NCBI RefSeq assembly: GCF_030864355.1
Contig: NC_083394.1
Coordinates: forward strand, 1,922,001-1,986,000
From: Cutaneotrichosporon cavernicola
Lineage: Eukaryota; Basidiomycota; Tremellomycetes; Trichosporonales; Trichosporonaceae
Direction: 5' to 3'
Length of the DNA: 64,000 bases
A program made the position numbers and the translations under genes. This document shows, piece by piece, positions 46,601 to 56,211 of this stretch. Each line of letters begins with the position of its first letter. Within the stretch, counting starts at the first letter, position 1. Below the pieces are notes generated by a model that saw only the letters and a program-made list of their open reading frames with translations, made no database searches and was not told the origin of the DNA.

Positions 46601-49475
46601 ATGAGTGCCGCAGTCGGGCGCCGATTCACCCCATCGTCCGGCCACGGCCACCAGCTGGGCCATCACCACCACCCACGTCCGCGCTCCTTCTCACGTTCCT
46701 CCTCATCCCCTTCGCCCCCTACCTCGCCGCGGACACGCACCCACGGGCTACCAGAGAAGAAGCGTACCTCGTCGCGCACCGGTCGCCGACCGCAGCCACA
46801 GTCCAATCCTTCCTTTCATTATGCAGGCAGTGCGAGTTCAGCTGCATTCGTCGCATCGGACGAGGAAGGCAGCGACCGCTTCGTGACACTCCACCCAGAC
46901 GACACCGAGGTCGAGCACCGCCGGGCCCCGCCCATGCGGTCCAGTCCAATACCGCGACCCGTACCCCACCCCCGTGCAATGACGCCGCGCATACCCGCCG
47001 ACGTCGCCGCCCATCCCTTGTCTCCCCGGCACACCCTCCTCCCACACACTTTCAAGGCCGGTCCACTGGCATTCACACTCACACGCAAGCGGGCCGAGGA
47101 CGCGATACTGCTAGGCGCTGTCGTCGCGGGCATCACCAAGCTCACATACACGTGGAAAGAGGTCGCACTTGCAGGCGGTGAGTCTATGAGATGGATTTGC
47201 TGACCTCAGAACTCACTACACTCCTCGTCCTGAGTGTCGCGTACGTTGCATTGCGCGTGCGCCCGGTCGAAACACCCGCATCACCAAGCCGCTCATCTCT
47301 CCCCTTGGGCGTGGCCAACCTCCGCGAGCGCTCCTCTCGACGAAACAGCCAGGCATTTCCAACTGCCCAGCCAAAGGAGGACGACGGGCCCGTTGGAATA
47401 GGCAGTCGAGGATGCATCTGGGGCACCGAAGAGCGCGAGTACCGGTGAGCTTGAGCGTCGAACGTCGCAGCTAATGCCAGTGAGTGCCTCGACGACGGCG
47501 CACTCTTCGCGCTCCTCCTCTCTCCCTTGACTGCTGCGGCGATGCTGCATGGTGCGCTCACGCGTCTCGCTGCGCAGCCACCCACGGCTACCCTCCCCGG
47601 TTGGGCGATCGAGCAGCCGCTCATCATCCCGAGCACGCCCGTCCGGCGCATTACCGACAAGATCCCTGGACCCGTCGCGCCTGGGTCTGAAGGGGACGCG
47701 ATCCGCGGGCTCAGCGCACTCGCGATTGCCCGACGCAACCTCGTGCAGCTCTTCACGCTGTTATCATTCGTGCTTCTCATCCAGCTCACCCACTCGCTGC
47801 GGCACGAGATCAAGCTCGCACGTGCGGTTCCCGGCTCGCCGACGATGGGCAGCGGGAGCGAGAGCGATACGCCGTCGCGTCCACAAAGGGCGTACTGGCG
47901 CAAGTACGGCGAGTGGCGGCGCAACCGCTCCGTTATTGCGTTCGCGTTCTTCGTCACCGGCTGCTGCGTTGTCGTCAAGATCGCAACCGCCTACATTGGC
48001 CATGGCGTCTGGAGCGGTGCGTGTGCTCTATGGCCACACTGACCCCAGACATGTCGCACTCCGACATTGTGATCGCAACGCTCTTCTATCAGTTCTGCCT
48101 CTATGTGTGTGTGCGCCTAGCGCGCCGTGGCTTCACGCTTGGTGAGCTCGGCATCGTCACGCACGCCGCCACGGCTCTCTTCATGGAGACTGTCAACATG
48201 ACGCGCTCCAAGATCCCCATCTTTTCCGAGTCGTACATCAAGACGTACCGCCTTCCCACACCACTCCTCATCTTTCAGCTCGCTCTGATTCCGGGCTCGC
48301 TGCTGACAGGCTTCCTCCTGTCGCCGCTACTGTACCTGAGCCGCAACATGGCACAGCGGCCAATACATCGCCTGCGCTTCCCGCACGAGAAGCCGGCGCA
48401 CCGTCGCCTCCTCGCTCTCGGCTTCTATGCGGGCACGGCGCTCGTCGTCGTGGGTGTAGTGGGCATGTGGGCGCGCTGGATGCTCGGACGCCGAGACCCG
48501 TGGTTCTGGGCGCTGCGGTTTATCGTCGCGGGCCCACACATGTGGACGCGCCCAGTATTACTCGCATACTGGGGCGGCCTGGCGCTGTTTTCCGTAGCCG
48601 CGTGGCAGCGGCAGCTGACGCGCGCGCGGCGGCACAGGACCTACGCGGTGTCGCGGGACAGCACATCCTCCACAGTCAGCGTGAGTACGTCTGCTCTCGG
48701 GGTCGAAAGAGTGACGTTGCGCCCACTACGCACACAGCCTGAGCCGAGCGTTGCCACACAGATGATGGACCGTGCAGACCAGAGCATGTGGACTCTCAGT
48801 GTCAACGCGCGCCGCAAGAGTTTCCACTTCCTCGCGGTGGCCATGTTCATCCCTGGCGTGACGTTCGACCCAGCGTTCACGCACCTGAGCTTCTCGGTCG
48901 CCTTCGCTGCGTTCACGTTCGCGGAGTATGTGCGCTACTTTGCCCTGTGGCCGCTCGGCGCGAGCGTGCACCTCTTCCTCAACGAGTTTATCGACCATAA
49001 GGACTCTGGCACGGCGATCCTGAGCCACTTTTACCTGCTTGCAGGCTGTGCCACACCATTGTGGCTCGAGGGGTGAGTTGTGGTGTAGGACCTGGCTGGT
49101 CGAAGTTCACGGTTCTCTCTTACCCTCATCCCCCCCGTCCTTGCTAACCGCAGCCCTTCTCAGATACTGGCGCACTTTGGCGTAGTTTCGCTCGGCATTG
49201 GAGACGCGATGGCGTCCATCGTCGGGCGCAAGATCGGCTACTTGCGCTGGTCTCCCGTGAGCGGCAAGACAGCTGAGGGCAGTTTGGGCTTCCTCGTCTC
49301 TGTCGTCGGCGCCGCATTGGCGATGTGGTTGGTTGGCGCTGTCGAGCGCTTAGCTCTGCTGCCATTTGTGCTCACTACGGCGCTGGTGACGCTGCTCGAG
49401 GCCTTCAGCGCACAGAACGACAATCTCGTGTTGCCAGTGTATGGGTGGGCTATTGGCACGCTGCTGGGAGTGTAG
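46601..49475 (+). CDS. SEC59: Dolichol kinase
   Basis: Exons 46601-47177, 47210-47444, 47481-48016, 48049-49072 and 49154-49475 (introns 32, 36, 32 and 81 bp) give 897 residues. The N-terminal 150 residues are His/Pro/Ser/Arg-rich. About 12-15 hydrophobic helices follow. The C-terminal catalytic region has NARRKSFHFLAVAMFIPG, LNEFIDHKDSGTAILSHFYL, GIGDAMASIVGRKIG, SGKTAEGSLGF and LVTLLEAFSAQNDNLVLPV; these are the CTP-binding and family motifs of Sec59/DOLK. It makes dolichyl phosphate from dolichol and CTP at the ER, feeding N-glycosylation, O-mannosylation and GPI synthesis. It is longer than yeast Sec59 (519 aa) through its N-terminus and loops. Confidence 0.9.
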
Positions 49476-49631
49476 GGGGGGAGGAGGCATTTTCGAGGTA
49501 GATGTTGGCAGATAGTGACTCTGCATGTGCATGTCATGTTCCATTTGTTGGGCCCAGCGTGGGTTGAGGGGTTCACTCGTGCGAAGTCTGACACGATCCA
49601 CAGATCAGTGTCCAACTGGGCCCCAGAGCTA

Positions 49632-49754
49632 CCCCCCCCCCCCCCCCCCCCTCCTCCCCCCCTCCCCTCCTCCCCCCCCCCCCCCTCCTCCCCCCCTCCC
49701 CTCCTCCCCCCCTCCCCTCCTCCCCTCCTCCCCCCCTCCCCTCCTCCCCCCCTC
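49632..49754. repeat. 123-bp pure C/T tract (G-rich on the minus strand)
   Basis: Starts with a run of about 19 C, then irregular CTCCTCCCCCCCTCCC units, with no purine over the whole length. It lies about 150 bp past the SEC59 stop. The minus strand has many G-runs of three or more. Confidence 0.95.
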
Positions 49755-49965
49755 CGTCCTTGCATCGTACCTGACAATCTTTGGAACAGCATGGAGGGGC
49801 GAAGAGGTGCAAGTCGCGAGCGCTTGGCGATCGTACACGGGGTGTGGGTGTTGCTATAGTCGCTGTACATCTGATAGCGTGCAAGCAGCAACGGTTCTCG
49901 AGCTACAGCAGAACTGCCTGCCCATGCAATTGTGGTTCCAGAGACGTCCCCACCTGCCAACTAAC

Positions 49966-49969
49966 AAAA
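49966..49969 (-). terminator. Pol III terminator of tRNA-Tyr copy 2
   Basis: Four T on the minus strand, 6 bases past the tRNA 3' end; the minimal eukaryotic Pol III terminator. Confidence 0.7.
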
Positions 49970-49975
49970 GAGAAT

Positions 49976-50083
49976 CTCACCACTGTGAGTCGAACACAGG
50001 ACCTGCGGATGTATGGGCACTCTCTTTCAAGAGGCAGGTTATCAGATTACAGTCCGACGCTCTACCAACTGAGCTATGGTGAG
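49976..50083 (-). tRNA. tRNA-Tyr (anticodon GTA), intron-containing, copy 2
   Basis: Both exons are identical to copy 1 (41137-41245), with the same stems and GTA anticodon. The 36-bp intron (50011-50046) is at the same position but its sequence is largely different from copy 1. Flanks are unrelated beyond the tRNA, so a recent tandem duplication is not evident. Confidence 0.95.
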
Positions 50084-50873
50084 GTTGTCAGAAGACAAGA
50101 ATGTTGGAACTTGCAGCCTCTAGTTCGGTGCTGAAGGTCCTCGAGGTGCTGCAGGTAGCTAAGCTGCGGCCCTACTGTTAAGGAGTGAAGTGTAGATGCA
50201 TAGAACGGTGTAACGGGCTAAGTACTTCTAGGTCTAGGTGCGGAGGCCTGTGTGATGAGGACGGACTAGGAGTGGAGGGAACGGAAGCAAAACTACTTGA
50301 GGGTGAGGTTACCCGACAACTGTAGATTCAGTTTCCAACAAAAATATGATGGTTTTTCGGTGCGTACAATAACTGCAAACCACCTTCGGCCGATAATGAT
50401 GTCATAAGTCTCGGTTGAGTCAACCCTCGGCGACGGAGACACCGAGGCTGAGTGATAAGGGCGGAGTCATGCATCGGTAGTGGTACGATGGGCGCACTCG
50501 GATTGCGCGTGGATGCGGCATGGCACATTTCCATGGCGACCTCGAGTGTCTTCAACACCACGAAGAAGTGGATAGATGCGTAGCAGTGCCTGCTGATGCT
50601 AATGTTGACGTTGATGTTGATGTCGATATGGGAAATACGGGAATACCATGGAAGATTACGGATGACAGACACCCCGTGTAATTTGGGTATTTGAGTGGGC
50701 AGACTTTTTTTTGTAGACATGTGTGCGGTTTCAGGGTCCAAACAAGGATTATCCAAGTTTCCAAGTCCTGTGTCGCGCCGTCCCTGTCGTCTCTCCGCCA
50801 ATGCCTCATTTAAAAACCCAGCGCGTCCATCCTGACCTTGCTTTGTTCCCCACAAAAAATCAACCCAGCCAAA
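50084..50873. other. Intergenic: tRNA upstream side and TSA1 promoter
   Basis: About 790 bp without a supported gene. A long minus-strand ORF (50328-51215) runs antisense through TSA1 and is a shadow. A TGTTGATGTTGATGTCGATATG microrepeat lies near 50601-50630. Confidence 0.5.
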
Positions 50874-51843
50874 ATGTCTGCCCCCGCTCTCATGATCCAG
50901 AAGCCCGCCCCGTGAGTTATACGAACCACGCCGGTGGTACAGCTGCTGACGCTCAGCGAGTTCAAGGGCACCCTCGTTAAGGAGGGCGAGTTCCACGAGG
51001 TCTCGCTTTCCGACTACAAGGGCAAGTGGGTCGTCCTCGCCAGCTACCCCCTTGACTTCAGTGAGTACTGCATTTCGACGATTTGATAGGTCTCTGGGAC
51101 TTTGGGAAGATGTTTGGTCCCACCGAGTGACTTGCGGAGGGGAGGCTTGGTGGTGGCGAGCTGTTTTCGATCGGATTCGGGTTATTTTCTGGACTGGACT
51201 GGCCATGCTTGCCATGCAGCGTCGGGCAAGCTTGCCATTAGCTCCACTAGCTCATTTCGCACAGTCTAGCACGTTTGTGGACGTGCTGGTCCGGTGAAAT
51301 TGCCTGTTATCCTTTCGGTCTCTGCTCGCTTCCGGTGTTCCACGGACCCACAGATGCGACGCGTACCCGTACCCAATGCAGATGCTAATTCTAGCCTTTG
51401 TCTGCCCCACCGAGATCCTCGCATTCAACAACGCCCTCGAGCAGTTCAAGGCCATCAACACCGAGGTCATCCTCTGGTCGACCGACTCGCAGTTCTCCCA
51501 CCTCGCCTGGGCCAACACCCCCCGTAAGGAGGGTGGCCTCGGCCCCAACCTCAAGATCGGCCTCCTCGCCGACCCCAGCCACGCGGTTTCCAAGGCCTAC
51601 GGTGTCCTCCTTGAGGAGGAGGGCGTCACTCTCCGTGGCACCTTCTTCATCGACCCCAACGGCACCCTTCGCGCCATGCACGTCCACGACCTCCCCGTCG
51701 GCCGCTCGGTCGAGGAGACGATCCGCGTCATTAAGGCGTTCCAGTTCACCGACGAGCACGGTGAGGTCTGCCCGGCCGGCTGGGAGGAGGGCAAGGACAC
51801 GATCGACACTGCCGACGCCAACAAGTACTTCTCCAAGCAGTAA
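50874..51843 (+). CDS. TSA1: Typical 2-Cys peroxiredoxin
   Basis: Exons 50874-50911, 50957-51060 and 51395-51843 (introns 45 and 334 bp) give 196 residues. Peroxidatic Cys 51 is in [14 protein letters not shown], Arg of [20 protein letters not shown] region, resolving Cys 173 in EVCPAGW. GGLGPN plus the C-terminal NKYFSKQ (YF motif) match over-oxidation-sensitive typical 2-Cys enzymes. Cytosolic thioredoxin-dependent peroxide reduction and chaperone activity are known for the family. The second intron ends just before the peroxidatic Cys block (T|FVCPTE), so unspliced RNA cannot make active enzyme. It is unusually long for this window and may hold regulatory sequence. Confidence 0.96.
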
Positions 51844-52862
51844 GCGTCGCATTGCGCCATCCCCTACAACCCCGTTCCTCCCGCACACCCTATAGAGCGT
51901 AGATGGAGTATGGGCTTAGAGAGCAGACAGGAGAGAGTAAGAGTTTGAAGTGATTGGCCTGGCTTTGGCCGACCGATGGATCTGTGTGAAGTGACGCGAG
52001 TGATTCGAGCTGCGGTGAGACCCTTGCAAAACATCATTGCCTCTGCCCTGTCCCCTGCTTTGTTGCCAGAGGTTCAGCGTCGCCAGTGGCCCATGCGTCG
52101 TCCATTCCCCAATTTCCACAAAATTCCATCTTTATCTACCTGTTCTGGCGTCATCTGTCTTGTCCTACTTTCCTTTCCCCCTTTCCCCCGAACATGCGAG
52201 AACAGGGCTGAACCACGTGCGCAGTGGCGACGATGCGGCCAATGCCAACAAGCGCAAGGAGCCCGGATCGGCCGAGAAGCCTGGCAAGCGTGCCAAGAAC
52301 TAGGCTCACGTCGACGAACGACGTCCCTGTTGTAGTGATAAGAGATAACAAGAGCTCGGGTTAGAGCGTGTAGAGTCCGTATAGATTGTATGGACCGGTT
52401 GTCAGTCTCGCATCTCGTGCAGTCGAAGACGTTCTGAGTAGTGCGACCCGATATAATTGTGCTCTTGAGGCCTCAAGGCTGATGAGGTGGAACGGTGGTG
52501 TCAGGATGGTTAAAATGGTGAAAAAAGGGTGGATGACCGGGGCCGTTGTCCTCTCCTCTTCTCGCCAAGCACCGGACTGAACCGTGCCGCAGGGGTGGCC
52601 GAACGCCCAGTCAGGGGATCAGTCTCGGCGACAATGGTCCGTTGCCGTGTCCCGTACTAATACATATTGCTTTTGCTGATGCAGTCTATACGTATGCTGT
52701 GTCGGCGGAGATTGAGTGGCAGCGTCATCGGCATCCTTGGTCACTCGATTTCGCGTCGTTAGATAACGCGACTTTGGCGGTTCGAGCCCGGAGACTCCGG
52801 GCTGTCAATGGAGAGGTTGAAAATAGTGCCGACTTCCAAATGCACTCCATCTGTCCCCTCAT
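51844..52862. other. Convergent 3' intergenic region, TSA1 / GET1
   Basis: About 1.02 kb. A plus-strand Lys/Ala/Gly-rich reading at about 52225-52303 (SGDDAANANKRKEPGSAEKP then GKRAKN) looks like a real protein tail, preceded by a pyrimidine-rich leader-like tract. I could not connect it to an ATG with valid splice sites, so it is left unannotated. The rest shows nothing. Confidence 0.4.
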
Positions 52863-53638
52863 CTAGTCGAGCTCGTCGGTGTGGATCTCCTCGATCTTAG
52901 CTGGACGGAGGTCGCCCTTCGACATCGTCGTGCCAGCCATCTCGGGCATCTCGGCGGGGACGGGCATAGGCTCGGCCACTGCTGTCAACTCTGATTCACT
53001 TCTCTCAAGCTCACCGGGAGTGGGTGTGAGCAGCGTCTTGACGATTCCTTCAGCGGTCAGGAGGACCTGCTTGCACACGGTGCTCCACGCGCCGACGCTT
53101 ACAGAGCCTGCCGTCAGCTACAGCGATTGGCTGACCTCACCCCTCGGCGCGCCAGGGAACGCGAGGAGCCATGCAACGGGACCGGGCACCCAGCCGGCCG
53201 GGACATAGAACACAGGTACGCGGCGGTACCACCACGCGAGGAAAAAGGACGCGCCGGTCGTAATCACCCAAATGAAGGTCGAGAAGCGGACAGTGAACGA
53301 CGCGCGCGCCGAAGACAGCGTGTTGTCTGTCGTTAGCCATTCGATCCTTCAGAGCTGCGCTCACTCGTCTTCTCGAGGTCAGCGAGCCCCTTGTCGACCT
53401 TGCGCTTGAGCTTGGCCCACTTGGCAAACTCGTCCTGGCTGCTCGTCTTGCTCAGCTCGGCCTTGTCCTGGAGCACCTGCGCGCGGAGGCGCTTCTGTGC
53501 CTTCTCGGAGCCGGCGAGGAAGAGCCGCGTGTACAGGCCAAACGCGAGCTCTTGGAGGGCCGTCTTGCCGACCCAGGCGACGAGTTGGGTGAGGAGGACG
53601 AATAGGAAGACGACCACCGGGAGGTTGAGGTTGGCCAT
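52863..53638 (-). CDS. GET1: GET1/WRB subunit of the tail-anchored protein insertase
   Basis: Exons 53365-53638, 53141-53326 and 52863-53107 (introns 38 and 33 bp) give 234 residues. The layout is TM helix 1 (LPVVVFLFVLLTQLVAWVG), a cytosolic charged coiled coil (SEKAQKRLRAQVLQDKAELS, then DEFAKWAKLKRKVDKGLADL), and TM helices in FTVRFSTFIWVITTGASFFL and WVPGPVAWLLAFPGAP. This is the Get1/WRB fold; KWAKLKRKVDK is its signature. Get1-Get2 recruits Get3 with tail-anchored clients at the ER. The C-terminal 60 residues are acidic and not conserved. I start at ATG 53638 (MANLNLP); an in-frame upstream ATG at 53677 would add 13 residues. Confidence 0.93.
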
Positions 53639-54105
53639 GGCTAGGATGTCAGTAGTGGCCAGAGAGGACCAGTCCAAAGAGCGTCATTCATGGCGCTGCC
53701 TATTCCCGGAATGTGTGTCGAGGAACCACAGAGAAGGTTCCGCTTGTCCGCGCTGAGGAGCTGTTTACTTGGTCCCCCTTCTTGAAACGGGTTGTTACGT
53801 CATCTTTAATAATGAGTCATACCTCCCGTCATGGTTTGCATGATGATACAGATCGGTCGCCATGCAAATGCCACGCCGTTTCTGTTGACACAAACAACCT
53901 TGATCCCTTTCATCAACATCATTCCCCTTTCGCCGCGCTCGCCGCTCACTCGCACCAGGCCCACGCTCACTCCCCTCCCCCGCCTCCACACTCTAGCTTC
54001 CACCTTTGCCATCATCTCACGTCAACGTCAACGACAATACATCATACCATCTCATGCTTACGATTGCACGGAATTCACCCTAACGCCTTCCCTCTCAACA
54101 GTGTC
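53639..54105. promoter_or_regulatory. Divergent promoter, GET1 / DSN1
   Basis: About 470 bp between opposed genes. Next to DSN1 the plus strand is CT-rich (leader-like). Within 53990-54060 there is an ACGTCAACGTCAACG direct repeat, which could be a CRE/HAC1-like site pair; this is a guess from sequence alone. Confidence 0.5.
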
Positions 54106-55877
54106 ATGTCCTCACAGCATGATGCGCGACACACTCGTGATCCAACCCATCACGGCCCGCGACCTTCCTCCGCCAATGGGCCAGAGTCTTCGCGAAAACG
54201 AGCAGCGCGAGAACAAAGTGCGGGGCCACCAGAACCCGAGAGGAAGAGGCAGAAGGGAGTGAGTGCGCGTGTCGACGCCGGGGCTGACAGACAGAAAGGG
54301 CGACAAAGTAAGCAACTAATCCGTCTCGATACTGACATGAAGCGATCTTCAACCCGAAGCCAGTGCAACGGTCCGCCGCGGAGGAGGAAGACGACAGAGA
54401 TGTGCCACTCCCACCACCACCACTCAGTGTCAAGGCGACGGCTAGCCAGCGCCTGAAGGACAAGGCTGCTGCGATGGCGTCACCCGCACCGAAACGATCA
54501 AGGAGTCGGACGCCAGCAGAGTTTGATGACAGCGAGGAGTCCGGCCTGTCCTCGAGACCGCAACCGATGAATCTGTTCCGGAGCGCGAGGCCAGCGCAGC
54601 CTGTGCCCAACCTCAACTTCCGGAAGATCGCAAAGCCAAGGGCATCCATGGCGCCACCACCGTCTCCGGGTCCATCAACATTCACAAGCTCGCACCGTGC
54701 GCCACGACGATCTATGCGGCCAGACCAGGTCCTCAACGATCATGTCGTGCCTCTTCCGCCTACCGACACGCCCGTCATCATGCGCAATCGCCATCTGCGA
54801 GATACGGTTTCGCGGCGGTCGTCAATGGGCTTCCGTGGCGGCCGAAGTAGCTCGAGTTTCGACAAGGGCGAACCAAGCTACCCCCACTCGACGATCTCAC
54901 ACACCCAGTTCTACAGGCATTTGCCTCCAGAACGACCCGAGCCGCAAAAAACGGCGTGGTTAATCTCATGGTGTGGGAAGAGAGCGTTGGAAGAACGAAT
55001 AGACGCCACCCATCGGAAAGGCCGAGAACGAGCAGCGAAACCGGACATGTTCGAGATCGACAAACTGCTGGGTGACATCATGGACGGCTTCTCCTTCCAA
55101 CTAGCGCAAGGGCGAGTGGACACAAACGTGTTTGCGCCACCTGGCGAGTCGGGGTCCTCAATGCCGATCAAGCCACATCCCCGGAACGTCCAGAACCGGA
55201 AGGCACAGGAGAGGGAGAACACCATGATCAAGAAGTGAGTCGAGTGAACTGGCGTTGCTGACCGTAGGATGAAGGACGAGGAGCTGGCATGGAGTCATGT
55301 GACATCGCGCTCGAACAAGATGCAAAGCGACGGCATGGCTGTGTTGAAGGCTCAGTATCGGCCCGGCGTCGAGCCAGAAGTGGATGAGGCTGATCAGGCA
55401 TCCGTATGGTTTCGATCCGCTCTCTCGGTTGCGGACGAGGTGCTGGCGTCGGGGGAGGACGACATCGGCTCGTCTGCCGACTTTCGGGAGGTCGAGTTCG
55501 AGATCGACACACTGCACCAGGCCTCGCATCGCGCCAACCGGTACGCTCAACAATCGAAGCAGTTCCTCGACGGTATCTTCTCGTCTCTGGCCGCCGACCT
55601 GCGTGCACGCGAGTGCACGAGCACACTACCGCCCACCGACTCGGACACGCCGGATACGGTCACCGTGCTCGCGACGGCAACAGGCGCAGGAAGTGCACGC
55701 GCAGATCCTATGAGCGTGCTGCGTGCATTGGCAAGTTCGGACGCCAAGAACCCGTCCGCCGAGGCAGTGTCACGGGTCCAAACGATGGGTGCGCCGCGTC
55801 AGGCCCCTGCAGCGACACCCCGACGGTCGGTTCCACGGCGATCAATTTACGGACGAGCCACGCCAGCTGCCCGATAG
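54106..55877 (+). CDS. DSN1: Kinetochore MIND/Mis12-complex subunit Dsn1/Mis13
   Basis: Exons 54106-54258, 54295-54307 (13 nt), 54343-55234 and 55268-55877 (introns 36, 35 and 33 bp) give 555 residues. The N-terminal 230 residues are basic and disordered. The Mis13 domain follows: RRSSMGFRGGRSSSSF, GEPSYPHSTISHTQFYRHLP, LISWCGKRALEE, RKGRERAAKPDMFEIDKLLG and IMDGF. This is the conserved head, including the RRSS site that Aurora B phosphorylates in other species. Helical segments (EVEFEIDTLHQASHRANRYA then QQSKQFLDGI) form the coiled rod. Dsn1 links the inner kinetochore to Ndc80. The 13-nt microexon is the only way I found to join the ATG exon to the conserved frame using standard GT-AG sites. 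Confidence 0.88.
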
Positions 55878-56211
55878 TGTTTTCGCTGTTATTATTACTG
55901 CCTTCGTATTTTCGCTCTCTCTTTAATCGATGGATACGCTCCCCCGCGGAGCATCTTGCTTGTATTGCCTCTTCATGCCGCAGAGAATTATGACCTAGCT
56001 GCGGAGGTGAGACATTTTGTAGGGGTAGATCTGTAGGAAGCTATTCCTGGCAGGCAATTTGCTTCCGCTCGCCACCACCAACAACGGTAAAGGTCGGTTG
56101 TTGGCCCCTCGACGTTGTGCATCCACTTACAATACTGCCCCACCCTCGTCGCCATGCTGCGCGCGCCCCCGCGGACAGATATTTGTTAACGATCACGACT
56201 AGTCCGACAAG
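55878..56211. other. Intergenic: DSN1 3' side and promoter of the membrane protein gene
   Basis: 334 bp between two plus-strand genes; no gene or structure seen. Contains CACCACCAACAACGG near 56077-56090 and TTGTTAACGATC just before the next start. Confidence 0.5.

Larger units (their letters stand above)
49476..49975. other. Intergenic: SEC59 3' side with C/T tract
   Basis: About 500 bp, dominated by the 123-bp pyrimidine tract. The tRNA-Tyr copy 2 terminator is at the right end. No gene seen; the long proline/glycine ORFs here are translations of the tract. Confidence 0.6.

Noticed and set aside
49515..49960. Pro- or Gly-rich ORFs on both strands over the C/T tract
   Set aside because: They are translations of a simple repeat.
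50328..51215. 295-codon minus-strand ORF overlapping TSA1
   Set aside because: Crosses the peroxiredoxin exons and introns antisense; no domain.
52755..52805. T-arm-like GGTTCGAGCCC motif
   Set aside because: Only three of five T-stem pairs form and no acceptor or D arm is found around it.
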